From the NCBI GenBank assembly GCA_005406025.1, contig BGZK01001394.1, forward strand, positions 96,093 to 160,092: 64,000 nt of DNA, in the 5' to 3' direction. The notes beneath the pieces were generated by a model. It was not told the origin of the DNA. It made no database searches and saw nothing but the letters and a program-made list of their open reading frames with translations. A program made the position numbers and the translations under genes. Within the stretch, counting starts at the first letter, position 1, and each line of letters begins with the position of its first letter. Positions 11,840 to 23,900 of this stretch are shown here, one piece after another. This stretch comes from Eumeta japonica. Taxonomy: Eukaryota > Arthropoda > Insecta > Lepidoptera > Psychidae.

Positions 11840-11915
11840 ATTAATTATTGGGTGCTTGGATGATTAAAAAATTTGACGTTTAAGATTTTAATTGTCCAAG
11901 TACCCAATGATAAAT
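11840..11915. repeat. Fold-back element (MITE-like)
   Basis: Arms of about 30 bp: 11840-11869 (ATTAATTATTGGGTGCTTGG...) and 11886-11915, the reverse complement with about four mismatches, around a 16-nt loop. It is probably a small non-autonomous DNA element or its core. No coding capacity. Confidence 0.55.
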
Positions 11916-13410
11916 GACACGAATGAAATCAAAAACAATAATGATAATGTTTGGGCACCTCAATATGGTGAATATTAAAAAGAGTCGGTTTAAAAAAGGT
12001 CTTGCTGGTTTTTATTACCGTAAATCGGTGGTAGATTCATTTAAAATTTTGATAAAAGTGTACAGTTAATATCGAATAATAAATATTCATCATTTTTGTT
12101 TTGTTTGAAATCACTTTTGTCTTTTCCCACACACGAACGAGCATGTGTTTGACACAGACATAGCATACAATTATTCGCTAAGCAATTTCTACTTAGCATT
12201 TTATTTTCCAGTTTTTTTTCCAAAATGAAGGGTAAGCTACTGGAAAAATATTTTTGAACGTGGAAGAAGCGGTCGCTGTCTTTGAAAAATTGATGAAGCA
12301 ACTTATTGATGACAAAGCTCTTCACGGTTAACTTGTAGAGTTAGCGCCGTATTTAATTTTAACGATGACGTTAAGTGTCGATAATGCAGCCGGCCCAGTG
12401 GCATAGTCGGTCTTAATGTCTCACAGGGTGCCACGGAGACTGTTTTGACGGACAATAAATAAACTATCGATTTGATATACTCTTTTTTGTAAATTATTTC
12501 AAGTACCATTATAGCGAAAAAGTAAGTAGAATTTTCTATAAGGATTTTTAAACTCATGCGCATTAAGGACATCTAAAACTTTGCATCAAATTTTAAACTA
12601 TAATATCAACAATGACCAATTTTGTATATTCATACGACTCTAAGGTTAATTTTTGATACTGATCACTGGTAATACTGTTGATAGTATTGTTGATGGTGAT
12701 AGACCATTTTTTATGTATGAACCCCAAATTCTCTGATTATCTTTTTATTCAATAAACTGTATTATGCTAAAGTAATAAATATAGATGCATAATAGATATA
12801 CCAAAAAATAGCTTTAATGAGTGATTCCACATATCATGGTCTACTGTATGAAATCTAATATATCCTGTATTACAAGTAAGTTCATCGTCTGATTCCATTT
12901 CATAAAAAAAATGTGCATTTTTATTCATAGACAAAATATACCGGTCAATAACAATAAAAAGTTTACTGGCCAACACGACAAAGTAGGTCATGTGGAAATC
13001 TGTGAAATCTTACAGTTATGTTTGTCAAAAATAGTAGGTATGGAAGTTTAAGACTTTCAAATAGAATACGTAGAGCCATTATAAATTTATGATGTCTATT
13101 TCGAACCGATGTCCTTTAAGATGTAGAAGACAAGATTGACTAATTGCATGTACATATCACTGTTCAAAATATACAAGAAAATAGAAGTAGTTTTTCGATC
13201 ATTGTAATTTTGAATGAAATAAAAAAAATTGCAGTACATACTTCATTAAGTGTTTTATAACCAAATATATCTTTCATAAAACCCTTTATTACGTATGCTT
13301 ATTTGAAAATTTTCAATTTAATTTTGAACCACATCTTCCTTTCATAGCCTTTGGCTATGACAAAGTACAGCGAGTAATTTAATTTGACTTAGTTCAAAAT
13401 CATTGGTCAA
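11916..13410. other. AT-rich intergenic stretch
   Basis: No supported gene. A short more GC-rich patch at about 12375-12440 contains no recognisable motif. Confidence 0.4.
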
Positions 13411-13500
13411 GTCGCCTGTGATGAGGATCGAACCTCGTGTCATCTGGTCCTAAGGCATGCCCTTGACCACTGAGCCACAACTGCTCAGTTCAATGGACGC
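13410..13500 (-). repeat. tRNA-derived SINE head or tRNA pseudogene
   Basis: On the minus strand TGGCTCAGTGGTCAAGG is an RNA polymerase III A-box-like sequence. GAGGTTCGATCCTC, about 40 nt downstream, is a near-perfect B box (GGTTCGATCC). The ends do not pair into a 7-bp acceptor stem, so a functional tRNA is unlikely. A tRNA-derived SINE is the best reading. Confidence 0.65.
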
Positions 13501-14049
13501 GCTGCAATCGTCATAGATGAAAAACATCAATTGACCAGGACGGAGCGTCGTGAGGAATGGTCGTTCGTGTATTCGGTGATGTGACCGCGATCATAACACT
13601 TATCATGTGTAGAAGAAGAAATTTCAGAATACAACAAGGAATTTGCTTCTGACCCGTAATACTTAGATATATAAAAAAATCTGTGGGATCTAATGCATAG
13701 GTATAGGTCAAGATGAAGCCGCCCTGTAGGACGAATGACGTGACACCTGCTTTTACGGACTAACTAAATCCATATGTAAAAACTTAGAAAACGGGTTGGA
13801 AAATGTACTAAAATGAACAAAGTAAAAAAAAACATTTTTGTTTTATTGTAAAATCTGAAATATATTGCACTAAGATCTAAGGATTGCATTCTTGAACTTC
13901 TGAGCTGTATACGAGTAAAAATAATAACTACGGTTTTAATTATTTAATTTAAATCAACCATCAAAAAAGAAGCGATAAAAAAGTGAAAAATAAGGTATGG
14001 CACAAAAATATTGATTTTCTAAACTCTTATTAGAAACTTTTTATGAAAA

Positions 14050-14122
14050 AAGGTGGTCGTCGTGAACATCATAGTGACACTAAAAGTGTCGTTTACATGA
14101 TGTTCACGCCGACCGTCATCTT
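14050..14122 (+). other. Nested imperfect hairpin, precursor-miRNA-sized
   Basis: Outer arms 14055-14072 (GGTCGTCGTGAACATCAT) and 14097-14114 pair with a single mismatch. Inside them GTGACACT...AGTGTC adds an inner stem, and AAG.TG outside extends the base. The whole stem-loop is about 70 nt. It could be a miRNA-like hairpin or a small palindromic mobile element. No known miRNA seed is recognised in it. Confidence 0.4.
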
Positions 14123-14199
14123 GGGCCTGAGTTACCGTATAGACGTTTTTGAGACTGAGAAGGTCTCTTAGCGTATGAATTATGAAACTCTAGAAATCC

Positions 14200-14545
14200 G
14201 TTCCGGTTCTGCTGCTGCGTGGGAACAGCCTAATGTGCATTGATAGGTCGATAGACATATAACTCTATTTTGGTGCGATCAGGTACAAAGTTCCAATTTA
14301 GTGCGAAATAACGACCCCGATCTCGTGCTCGCTACCGAGAATTTATATCGCGCTATCTCCTGCTGTCCTTTAAGGTACGACCGCTTTTTGACACAGTAAA
14401 GAGCGTGGCTTCGCCCGGGCCAGAAAGCTCGACATCAGAATGGCCCGCGGCGCGGGCGCATTACCCTAAAATGTACAATGAGAAGCGCGCCGCGCGCACG
14501 CTTTGATCCCGCCGCGCGTGTCAACGCTGACAGCTCCAAAAAAAT
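14200..14545. promoter_or_regulatory. GC-rich island D with TCF site
   Basis: A CpG-rich block densest at 14415-14525. GCTTTGATC at 14500-14508 matches the Pangolin/TCF HMG core (SCTTTGATS) and lies in CGC-rich flank. No coding frame is supported. A candidate regulatory element. Confidence 0.4.
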
Positions 14546-15019
14546 TACCTTCGGTAATAATACCATTTGAAACATAAAAAATCTACATATCGAAGTTCGT
14601 GGCGCAGATGTTATTTGGAAAGGCCTAAGGATCCATTACGTCGTTTTAACAATTACTAAATGTTTGAAATCGTGTTTATACGAAATTAAGTGGAGTCATT
14701 AAGTTCTTAATAATTTTCATTTCCATTGATGTTATATACAATTATTAAACTTATCTCCCAATATTTTTCCTTCAATCGTGACCTCAATCCCCACCATACA
14801 GTGGTCTCAGCCTCTATTTACAGAAAAAAATAATTACTATAATAATATACACAGACTTATAAAGTTACCGTTAATATATACTTAATATTTAGTTATGACA
14901 GTATATAAAAACGTATTTTTGTAATAGAAGTATGTGATACATACAATTATATCTATATTTATTTTGCAAAGATTGAATGCAGATTTTAAAAAAAGTAATA
15001 CGAAAACGGATCGTACATT

Positions 15020-15290
15020 GTTTTTTTTAACCGCATTTTCGAGGGGCAAACGAGTTTGCGAGCCACCGGAGAGAGGTGATCATCGCCGCCCATGAACACT
15101 TGTAACTCCAGAGTAGTGATCAGGACGTTGCAAACTTGGGTAGGAATGTAATACATGTAGGATATCCGATGGAGGGGCATCGATGGTGAGGCGAATGGGC
15201 AACCGGAACTCTCACTCACTGGGCGAAACTAAATAGCGGAAGTTGTTACTTGACGTCCGCATTCCATGGGTAGGTGATACCACAGTGGTC
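15020..15290 (-). repeat. Short dispersed repeat with LINE-like 3' tail (copy 3)
   Basis: The minus strand runs AAGTAACAACTTCCGC, CAGTGAGTGAGAGTTCCGG, ATCGGATATCCTAC, GTTCATGGGCGGCGATGATC, CTCGTTTGCCCCTC and then a T-rich/A-rich end. This is the longest copy of the family in the window and the best one for defining its head. It carries no protein-coding potential. Confidence 0.68.
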
Positions 15291-16255
15291 GAGAAAGTCC
15301 ATTTTCGTGCCTTTCTTGCTGTCATCAAGTTTTCAACAGCATAGCGTTACAACTTTTTAAAATTTCGGAAACATTTTGTCTGTTGCGTTCTTCATTCTTA
15401 TGATCCTGTAGATATTTATTATTTATATTTAACATTTAATTTAGGAGCATAAATAACGTCATCGACATTGCCTGTTATGTTTCATAACACATTGTAACAT
15501 TACCAAATGTCACATTTAATATTAAGGCAAAGAAAACTTGGGTCGTCTAAAAACACTGTTATATATCATTATAATGATATTGTATAGTCTCGTTTTTGCA
15601 TTTTGATATGATACAAAAATAGAAATAACGCTATTTTCAAAAAAGAAATTACCATATTCTACGCAAAAGAAGCGATCTAAAAAAACTATTTATATTTTTA
15701 CTCCTTATAATAGAATGAAATGTCGATGGATATATCCCTCTGATAATATGTAATAAGTTATTAATAACGTTCAATGATAAATAAAATTTTGTGATTCCTC
15801 TATTTATTTTCATTTCTTTGCAAAGGGGCGCAACATTTATTCTAACACTATAACAAATTATAAATATTATGCCTATAATAATAATTAGTGCCTGTATCAC
15901 TACGGGTTACTACGTAAAAAAAAAATATAACAACATAATATTCGATCTGAATTTAATTAAATAATGTGTACACTAAATTTTATAATAAGTAATACAAGTA
16001 AATCTTTAAAAAATAATTACAAATAATTGTAATTTTCCAATCGGGCAAGACACTTTCGACCCTAAGCACAGCGTTCTTCTCTACCTTATACTCGAATTAA
16101 CACGCAATAATAGCTTTTAGTTTGGATTCTCAATCAAATTAAATATTAGAATTGGAATATTCGAATAAAAAATTAAATTGCGAATAAAATAAGCGAAAAT
16201 GTAAAAAATGAACCGAGGAATCCCATCCCACGGCAGCGCAGGAGAAGTCTTCGAT
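15291..16255. other. AT-rich intergenic stretch, nothing recognised
   Basis: Mostly A/T-rich sequence with small AT palindromes such as ATATCATTATAATGATAT near 15562. No exon and no known repeat. Confidence 0.4.
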
Positions 16256-16259
16256 ATAA

Positions 16260-16545
16260 GTATAAAGAGAAAGCTGTGTGTTAGGTCACGCTGATCAAAT
16301 GCAGGCGGGAGCTCTTCATGCCGTTGAAAATTCTGTGTTGGGTTGTTTTCATGGGTGTGGTGTTATTCTCATGACACCGTTCGAAGACACCACTAATCGA
16401 CGTTTCAATTTCGATGTGACGACTCCAGACTGTATGCAGGTCTGGGATTCGAACCGGCGTCTAGAACGTGGCAGGTGGAGGTATTGACCTATAACAGTTA
16501 GCGAACCCACCTGCTGTGCGAGAGATGCAAATTTATCACCTGTTC
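16260..16545 (-). repeat. tRNA-derived SINE
   Basis: On the minus strand GCCGGTTCGAATCCCAGACC (16440-16462 region) is a perfect polymerase III B box. About 50 nt upstream is the more degenerate GTGGGTTCGCTAACTG A-box region. A non-tRNA body with no open frame worth calling extends to about 16260. The structure is that of a tRNA-headed SINE. Confidence 0.6.
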
Positions 16546-16929
16546 TAATAATAAATAAGCACCCTAATAAATAATGCCGATGTCCCTTTTTCGAATTCGC
16601 TTAGACTGTGAGGATGTAAGATCGATTTAGATAAAGCAGATGTAACTAGAAAAATGACGAATGTACGCCGAATGTACAACTGTCTAGCGTAGGAAGATAC
16701 TTAATACAAAAAATTTAGCACTAATCTGGTTAACATACCGAATTATTAAGTAAGAACTTAAAAGAATTATTAAATAAAATTCATTACAATACATATTACC
16801 AAACTTCACAAAAAAAGAAGAACAAATCCTTTTCTAATATAAATTGTTTATAAGCAAATTTTTTTTTTCTATAATAATTTTCAATTATGAGTATGTTTGA
16901 AAGTTTGATCAAATTTATACAAGGGCTTT

Positions 16930-17025
16930 ATAGGTATAGAATAGATACTTACCTATTCTTCATTATTATAGTATCTGTAGATACCTATTTATTCTACGTA
17001 CATAATGTGGAAGAATAGGTATCAC
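16930..17025. repeat. Fold-back repeat around GATACCTATTCTTC units
   Basis: The left arm 16944-16961 (GATACTTACCTATTCTTC) and right arm 17010-17023 (GAAGAATAGGTATC) are complementary apart from a three-base insert. Two further GATACCTATT/AATAGGTATC-like units lie between and beside them. Probably a small palindromic element. Confidence 0.5.
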
Positions 17026-17479
17026 AAATCCAACGACCATGTTCGACTTAAATGAATTATAAAGAATCTCAGTGTAAGTATACAACATGAAAAATAAAAA
17101 TGTGAATAGAAAAATGTAAGTCACAACAAGTGAGACGGTACCACCTCAAACAATTGAAGCGTCGCGTCGCACTTCGCGGCTGTCGGATATGAACCATCAA
17201 TCTTCAAGGCGAGGAATGTGCGGCTGTCACTATATTTTGCTACTTGATCACAGATGTCGCTACATGTTTCGTTTGTTTTTCATTTGATGATTTCAATTTG
17301 TTGACTTTATTATTAGCATATTTCACAAGTATTTAAAATATGAATAATGAATTAAAAAAGTAGTAAATAATTGGCATTACTATTTCCCATTAAAAGTCTT
17401 AAGTATCAGATACAATGGAATAAATTTATGGTTGCTACACATAACTTATTTTACAAGGCGAAGCAGCAAAACAGAAAAA

Positions 17480-17835
17480 AATAATTGAACCCGGAAATTT
17501 CGCCGAGCCGTTAACATCCAGTAAATAGTCCAATATACGAGTGTCTTTATGGCAGCATAAACTATAAAAGGCGAAATAAAATGAAGTCGTGCATCGGCGT
17601 CACCTGGCGGGAGCTTTCCGAATCACGAGCGGCTAATACTGTATTCCGTGCAAACATGTTTTTTACGATGTTGTTTTTATGTTAAATTAACAATTACGCG
17701 TTTTAACGTCCCACCGAACGGCCCGTATCTTCTGCTCCGATAAAATGGCATTAATAATATAAAACTGTAATTTTGGCCACGTTAATGGCTCACGTACGTT
17801 GATTTTCTTTTTTGTGAGTTTGTGCCTATCATATT
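17480..17835. promoter_or_regulatory. Island E, moderately GC-rich, complex sequence
   Basis: High-complexity block in AT-rich DNA with GTCTTTATGGCAGCATAAAC (paired TTTATGG / CATAAA Hox-like cores), GCAAACATG (Fox-like), and GTTAAATTAACAATTAC. There are no exons. Its composition and motif mix resemble a conserved non-coding element, but conservation is untested. Confidence 0.3.
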
Positions 17836-19890
17836 TCATGGACGGTAGAAATTTAGGCACGCATTTAGTATAGCAAAGTCGATTCTCAGGATTACAATTT
17901 GAATCTTCTTGTACTTAGTCAATAGGTTTTTCACCGATGGCCCAGTTTAGTTCATAGTTTTCGTTTATAATTTTTAAATACTTAATAGACTTAGTTATAA
18001 TCTTAAATATCGGTTCACACCCACTTATCGCCATTGAAAATATTGTAATATATAATAATAATACGTATTTATATCAATACATATTTATTATCGATACACT
18101 GTAGGACTTACTTTCAGCTTTACTTTAACATGGGAGAATAAGCTCAGACAAGAATATAGAAAACGTCACGAACTAACTAGATAAAAATATAGTGTAACAT
18201 TCACGGCTTAATTGTACTTAGAATGTTTTCTAATAAAAATATTTATAACATTTCAACCTTATCTTGCAGCAGTTTTTATCTCAAATTCTAATCGTTTGCT
18301 CTAGCGCAGAAAGTTCTGTCGTTTTTTAAGATCTCAAGGTTATCTCCAAGAAGATCTGTCATCGGTAGATGACCTTACAACAATATATCGTCATATAACA
18401 AAATAACATCACGCATTCATTATGAAGAATCCGGAATTATAAAGCCTATAAACTTGAAAATACGCAGATAAGTTGTTTAAACGGCTTAGGTTGATGACAT
18501 ATTCCTGAAAATACAAACTTTAAAGGTTTTAAGTTTATGTTTACAAATTACAAATAACGTGTTATGACATCGCCGGGAAAACATTCTTGAAGGATCTAGA
18601 ATAATGTGTTAAATTTTGTATGAAAGTCTATAATTGTTGACATTTATTACGCTAAAATTAATATTTAGGTATTTAAAACAACATATTTCACAAATTTTGA
18701 GAAATTAAGTATTGAGTAAGGTAAAACGGGTTCTCAGCAACCATAAGGTCTACAAACTTGAAATTTGGTCTGGATATTTCTTATTCTACGTATAGATATC
18801 TATAAATGGGTTTTATGAAAATCCCTTGCAAAAAGATTTTCTACATATCCTAAGAGTGATAGAGAGATATTAAGTGTGCCGCCCCTTCTACCATTGTCTC
18901 TCTTTCACTCGATCTTTCTTTCTCTTTCTCTCTCTTTATTTTTGTTTTGCTCCGTTTCTCTTTCACTCTAGCAGGAGAATTAAGCTTAAATTATACACAA
19001 CTTTTTAGCCCAATACGTTTTAAATTTGATAAGCGTAGATATTCTTCATGCGCGGTAGACGTTAGCTATGAAGGAAAGTTCATAGAAACCCGCTTCTGAG
19101 GGGGTTTGTGAGGGTATAAATATAGATATATTCTGAACAGCTAATTTTCAAATATATCTTAACTAGTTTTCGTCTACAGCTCCGTCCGCGTGGACATAAC
19201 AATAAAGAGAAGGACGAAGGTCGGCATTTTGTAATACAATAGATTAGTTTTATTGTACATAATTAGTGTTATCAATTTTTTGGGCCCGCTAAGTTCGAGC
19301 AGTATAATTAAAATATGTGTTTTGGTTTAAGATCTAAGCATAAAGTAGATGAGGCTTAATTCGATAACGGATGGGCTTTTCCTAACGCTAAAAAATTATT
19401 TTTTAATATTACTAGGTAGATATACTAGGACAGACCGATTGCTCGGAGAGTGTTTTGTCTCTTTTTTTGCAAATCTATTTCACCTGTACGCAGCCCAGGT
19501 AACAGGAGTATGATGCTCTAATTTGTTGTATCTATTGCCTGGGAGGGAAGTCCAGGGATATGTTGGTATTTTGATTTGAGGAGCGTGTCTTTGTAAAGGT
19601 CTCTGGCATATATGCACAAAGGGTGTTCAACGAGCATATCTCAAATTGTTTGTGAACTTGTATTGCAAGGAAAATTATCAGCTATTTTTAACGCCAATCG
19701 ATATTGCCTTTCTAATTCGATTAGCTTTAAATTATCACCCTAGGGTGTTCTACAATTCCACAATCGAATATCGGATACAAAATTGATTTATCACTTTAAC
19801 ATTGTTTCGAGGATCTCTTTGCTGTAGCATCCGATAATGTGAACTGAAATACCCACACATTAATTTTAATTTTTTTTACAATATTTTAAC
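17836..19890. other. Intergenic stretch with a polypyrimidine tract
   Basis: No gene is seen. 18893-18975 is a strongly polypyrimidine tract (CTCTCTTTCACTCGATC... TTTCTCTTTCACTC) that could bind GAGA-type factors on the other strand or be simple-sequence decay. Confidence 0.4.
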
Positions 19891-19894
19891 GTGT

Positions 19895-20070
19895 CGTTAA
19901 GTGAGTGAGAGTTCCGGTGGCACACTCCCCTCTTCATTAGATATTCTATTCCCTCTCAAGAACTGGTAATGCACTGGTTATCTTTTTGGGGTTGCTAATG
20001 TACATGGGAGGGGGTGACCATCTTCTCTCTGATGATTCGTCTACTCCTTTGTCCCTCGGATGTGCTACAA
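19895..20070 (+). repeat. Short dispersed repeat with LINE-like 3' tail (copy 4)
   Basis: Blocks AGTGAGTGAGAGTTCCGGTGG, CATTAGATATTCTATTCCC, GAACTGGTAATGCACTGG, GGGAGGGGGTGACCATC and TTGTCCCTCGG follow the family order. The tail differs from other copies by several substitutions. Confidence 0.65.
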
Positions 20071-20640
20071 TTATATAAAAATAAGTTAAAAATTACTACT
20101 CATTGCACTCTAAATATACCGCGAGACATTTCAATTAAGTCTCTATCAGACGTAATCTTGTTTGCGTTTTTTTTTTCTTTGTGAAAATCGTGTACTCGGT
20201 CTTCTTTACGTTACATTGGCAATTATTTCGAAGTGAGAAAAAGAGCTGGTTCGGAACAGATAGGGTAACTGGAATTTAAATACAGAGGAGGATTGGTATC
20301 AGAATCATGGTTCACTTTTTCATTATACCATATAGTTTCACCATATTAAGCTGGTTCAAACAAAACTAACTATTTTTTTTTTAAATCCTCTTCAAAAGGT
20401 GAGACATGATGCCTGTAAAACTGGAACTCTCAATATTAATATTCATGACTTTCTATTTTCATTTAATTAACACAAAGTGAGATATTTTTCAGTTTCTAAA
20501 TTTTATATTTTAAAACCAATAAACGGATTTGAATGATCAAAACATATTCTTGTATTGATAGCTCTACAAGAAATATCTCTTATGACGAGGAGAGATCAAT
20601 AAAATCTGCGAGTGAGTGTGTTGCCGGTACCTTTTACTAA
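20071..20640. other. AT-rich intergenic stretch, nothing recognised
   Basis: Flanks the mariner pseudogene on its 3' side. The mariner terminal inverted repeat could not be identified with confidence within it. Confidence 0.4.
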
Positions 20641-20814
20641 ATGTTATTTTAATTTTGTACAGTCGCCTTTCAGCATAATACATTTGGCATGTCTTTTTTC
20701 TAATCTTAAAATTCTCTTTTTATACAGCTCTTAATCCTGAGCACCTAAAAACTCGTGTACTGCGGCGACTAACGCTTCATCATTTTTGAATCACTGTCTT
20801 TCAGATACTTCTTT

Positions 20815-21560
20815 AGACTTCAAAACAGATAGAAACGACCAGGGGTAATGTCGAATGCATATGGAGGATGGTCAAGTATTTCGAAGTCAGCATCTCGAAT
20901 TATAGCCATAGCAACGGCGGGCCGGTGAACCGAGGCATTATCTTGATGGAACAAAGAAATTTTTGCCACTTTGCCTCGCCATTCCATTATAAATTCTTTA
21001 TGCATTTGTTTTATTTGTTCTGCATACAAAGAGCCCGTAACAGTAGCTCCACGGTCGAGATATTCCGTCATGACCACCCCTTTAGGTACTGTCCGAGAAA
21101 AGAGAGGCAGAACGACACGCTTTAAATTTCTTAGGAGTAGGAGGTGATAATCTTTTCCAAGTTATAGACTGTAATTTTGTTTCTGGATCTTAATAGTGAA
21201 GCCACTTATCATCTTTGGTTGTAAATCGAATCAAAAAATTATCGCGATCTCGTTGTCACAATTCCATAGGAGCTCGAGAAACGTTCATCCTGGTTTGTTT
21301 TTGTGCATAGTTAACATTCTGTTTCCTCAAATATAAAACATACCGTGTCACGACGATTTAATTTTTAGTAAAAAAAGTGAAAAAAATTAAAAATTAAACT
21401 ATTTTAATTTTTCACTATTTCTTCGGTCACTCTCGCTCTTGGGTGACCCGAGCGAGAGTCAGTTTGGTGGATGTCCTTTACGTTCAAATTCGTCGCACCA
21501 ACGGGCAACTGTAGAATACGATGGAGCATTTTCCTCTGAAATATCCTTTAAGTCTTGATT
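20815..21560 (-). pseudogene. mariner transposase pseudogene (dead)
   Basis: Read on the minus strand from 21560 down: DISEENAPSYSTVARWCDEF (end of the DNA-binding half), a stop, then FTTKDDKWLHY (first catalytic Asp context, usual TGDExW), a stop, DPETKLQ, SPPTPKK, GVVMTEYLDRGATVTGSLY, FHQDNASVH (second Asp) and ILDHPPYAFDITPGRFYLF. The mariner DD34D motif needs a third Asp in the final box (PSDFYLF type). Here that residue is Arg (PGRFYLF). In-frame stops lie at the TAA after LHY, the TGA after MEL and the TGA after HPPN. It is therefore catalytically dead on several counts. Antisense open frames are shadows. Confidence 0.85.
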
Positions 21561-21639
21561 AACTCATTTATTATTTCAATTAACTTTTTGAGCACACACT
21601 TAATGATCGCGCGCAATTCGATTTTTTCCCTTATCGACG

Positions 21640-22825
21640 ACACGTTACGACAGACTGCATATAAAAGACTTCCATTTTTTAAAAAACAGTATTTATTCAA
21701 AATATTTTATTTTTTAAAATTTTATCAATATTCCAGCTTTACCGGCCAGTATTGACTTTTTTTGGTTCCAAAGAGTTTGTTACTCATTCTCACGTCATAG
21801 TGGACGCCCCTCGTATTTTCCAATGAACCTACTCGTTGTACAAAAAAAGAAGTTAAATTTACGTTACACTTGTACTTTAAACCGCAATAATACACACACA
21901 CACACACATATATATTTTACGCACATCACATGCCAAAATAATAAATGTACATTTTTTTTTTGAAATTTCGTGTCATTGTTGGTTATCAAGACAGTTATAA
22001 GCAACATAAGATAAGTACATATATATCGTGATCCTTCATTGATAAAAATCCGAAATGTTAATTCAAAAGCAACCGATATGATTGATTATTGGGTGATTGC
22101 TTTTTCGCTCGGCACACATCGACCGTATAAATTGGTCGGTCACGATTTTGTTTACTCTGATAATTATTCATTAGTTTCACTTTAATTGCTTCGAGTTGAT
22201 ATTCTGCGATGGTTCTATGAATACGTAAACTAGTTTTGTGATGCGTAAACATTTTTTATTATCTGAGAATAACGTTTATGATTTGTCTGCTTCTAAAAAG
22301 TGTTATACAAACCAAAAGCATGTTTACTACAGTAAATGGTACAGCAGTATACAGTTATTTATAAACAGTCGCGCTCCTACTCCCATACAACTACCTGCGG
22401 TGGCGTACAGCATGGTGTTGTGCCTCAGTTTGCGTACGACAAGCGCTGTGAAATTATTGATTATTTCATTTATAAACAATTTTATTATTTGTTGATGCGT
22501 GGTGAGTAGACTTGAAATCGTGGTACACACACGCACGTGTGTGTGTACTACGATAACATAATTATTAAAGTTGATCTAGTAACATTTCGAATTTGTAATG
22601 TTGACTACCTACTGTATTATATGCATTTTCGTATGCTGAACAATTAAACATTAATCGAGCGTCTGCGTAATACACATAATTCCTTGCACACTTCGGGACC
22701 TTAACGTATTTAAGTCTATAGCGAATTCATTTAGAGACAAAGCCATGACGAACCGTCATTGAACAGCCAGTACTGGAGATCATCAATAATGTCTTAAACA
22801 AATATACAGTCTAACGAAAAGATTA
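21640..22825. other. AT-rich intergenic stretch with simple repeats
   Basis: No gene is seen. There is an (AC)n microsatellite at 21893-21911. A near-palindrome GTACACACACGCACGTGTGTGTGTAC (22523-22548, written here in two halves of 13) is centred on a CACGTG E-box at 22534-22539. The rest is AT-rich. Confidence 0.5.
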
Positions 22826-23130
22826 TAAAACGAGCGGAGTACACAGAAAACACGTACATTTTTGTAAGTGTTCGACGAGCGGTTTAATATTTAGGAGCGC
22901 GGCGCGGGAAACGAGGTCGGAGGCTGTACGGGCGAGCGCGTTTGTTTGTTTTTTTTTTCTAAAAAGCATGTATTCCGCGATCGGGCACAATCCCGGTGAA
23001 TAAGTAAACAGGACGGCGACGCTCCTGAATATATCGCCGTTGGAAATGGTTTCCCCTCTCTCTGCGCATCTACGCGTAGCTGCGGACGACGCGTGTGCTA
23101 AATTAAACGTAGAAAACGCACTGACCACGT
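22825..23130. promoter_or_regulatory. GC-rich island F
   Basis: CpG-rich block with GAGCGCGGCGCGGG, GTAAACA (Fox core), TGAATATATCGCC and CTACGCGTAGC. It ends about 100 bp before the fold-back element at 23.3 kb. Both-strand open frames here are composition effects. Confidence 0.35.
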
Positions 23131-23224
23131 GTTCGAGCGAGAACTAATAAGTATTGGTAGAAGAATCTTATTTTTTTTGTAAACGAGTGGAGATACGGGG
23201 CATGCGATGTGCGTGATGCATCTT

Positions 23225-23515
23225 TTTCAGACGCTTGCCTGCATGCATTAACATGCAGCATGCAACCCACAGCTGACCATCGAATCTGCCTATTCACTAC
23301 GAATCTCTATCCAAATGATTGAATATTGATTCCAGAGGATTGACAGATATCGAACACCTAAACAAGTGTTATTTATTTTTATAATTGGCGGAAGATAATT
23401 ATAAAAATAAATATAATAACGGAAGATAATTATAAAAATAAATAACACTTGCTTAGGTGTTCGATATCTGTCAATCTCAATATTCAATAAAGATTCGCAA
23501 TTAATGCATGCTATG
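23225..23515. mobile_element. Fold-back transposon (MITE-like), long near-perfect inverted repeat
   Basis: Arms 23338-23386 and 23428-23476 are 49 bp each and complementary with one mismatch. Weaker pairing extends outward to about 23300 and 23497. The loop holds a 23-bp direct repeat (GGAAGATAATTATAAAAATA...) at 23389-23411 and 23420-23443. The flank GACGCTTGCCTGCATGCATT... plus the left arm recurs in a second copy at 51900-52075. No transposase is encoded. Confidence 0.75.
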
Positions 23516-23594
23516 ATATGCTTGTTGCAAATCTATGGATTTCCGCGAATGAACACCTCACACAATACAATCTTTTTTTCAGTTTCAGTGATAC

Positions 23595-23900
23595 GAAGCA
23601 AATGCCGGAGCGCGGCTCGGCCAGGTGGGCAGAGTGGTCCGTAAGCCGCATATCTCTGTGAGAGTATCTAATCGGTCATTACATTTAACAAAGTTATGAC
23701 AAGTCACGGGCGATGCTTTGGTAAAATAAAATAGTTTTCCAATTATCGGCACCCTTACTCTTTATGAGAAGAACTTGTTGGCGAGGCTTTTAAATGAAAC
23801 TTATACGAAAACCAGCCTAAAATTAATCCTTGTCATCTCGCCGGCGTTTGCTGTTAAGCGGAATATAAAAAGTACAATAGTATTGCATTCCAAATTTTTC
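23595..23900. promoter_or_regulatory. Island G, moderately GC-rich
   Basis: Complex block with GCCGGAGCGCGGCTCGGCC, CCAATTATCGG, CTAAAATTAATCC (TAATCC Bicoid/Otx-type core) and TCGCCGGCGTTTGC. No exon is supported. It may be a regulatory element next to the fold-back element. Confidence 0.28.

Noticed and set aside
13410..13500. Possible functional tRNA gene
   Set aside because: A and B boxes are present but the ends do not form an acceptor stem, so a SINE head is preferred.
20868..21125. 85-codon plus-strand frame over the mariner pseudogene
   Set aside because: Antisense shadow of the transposase.
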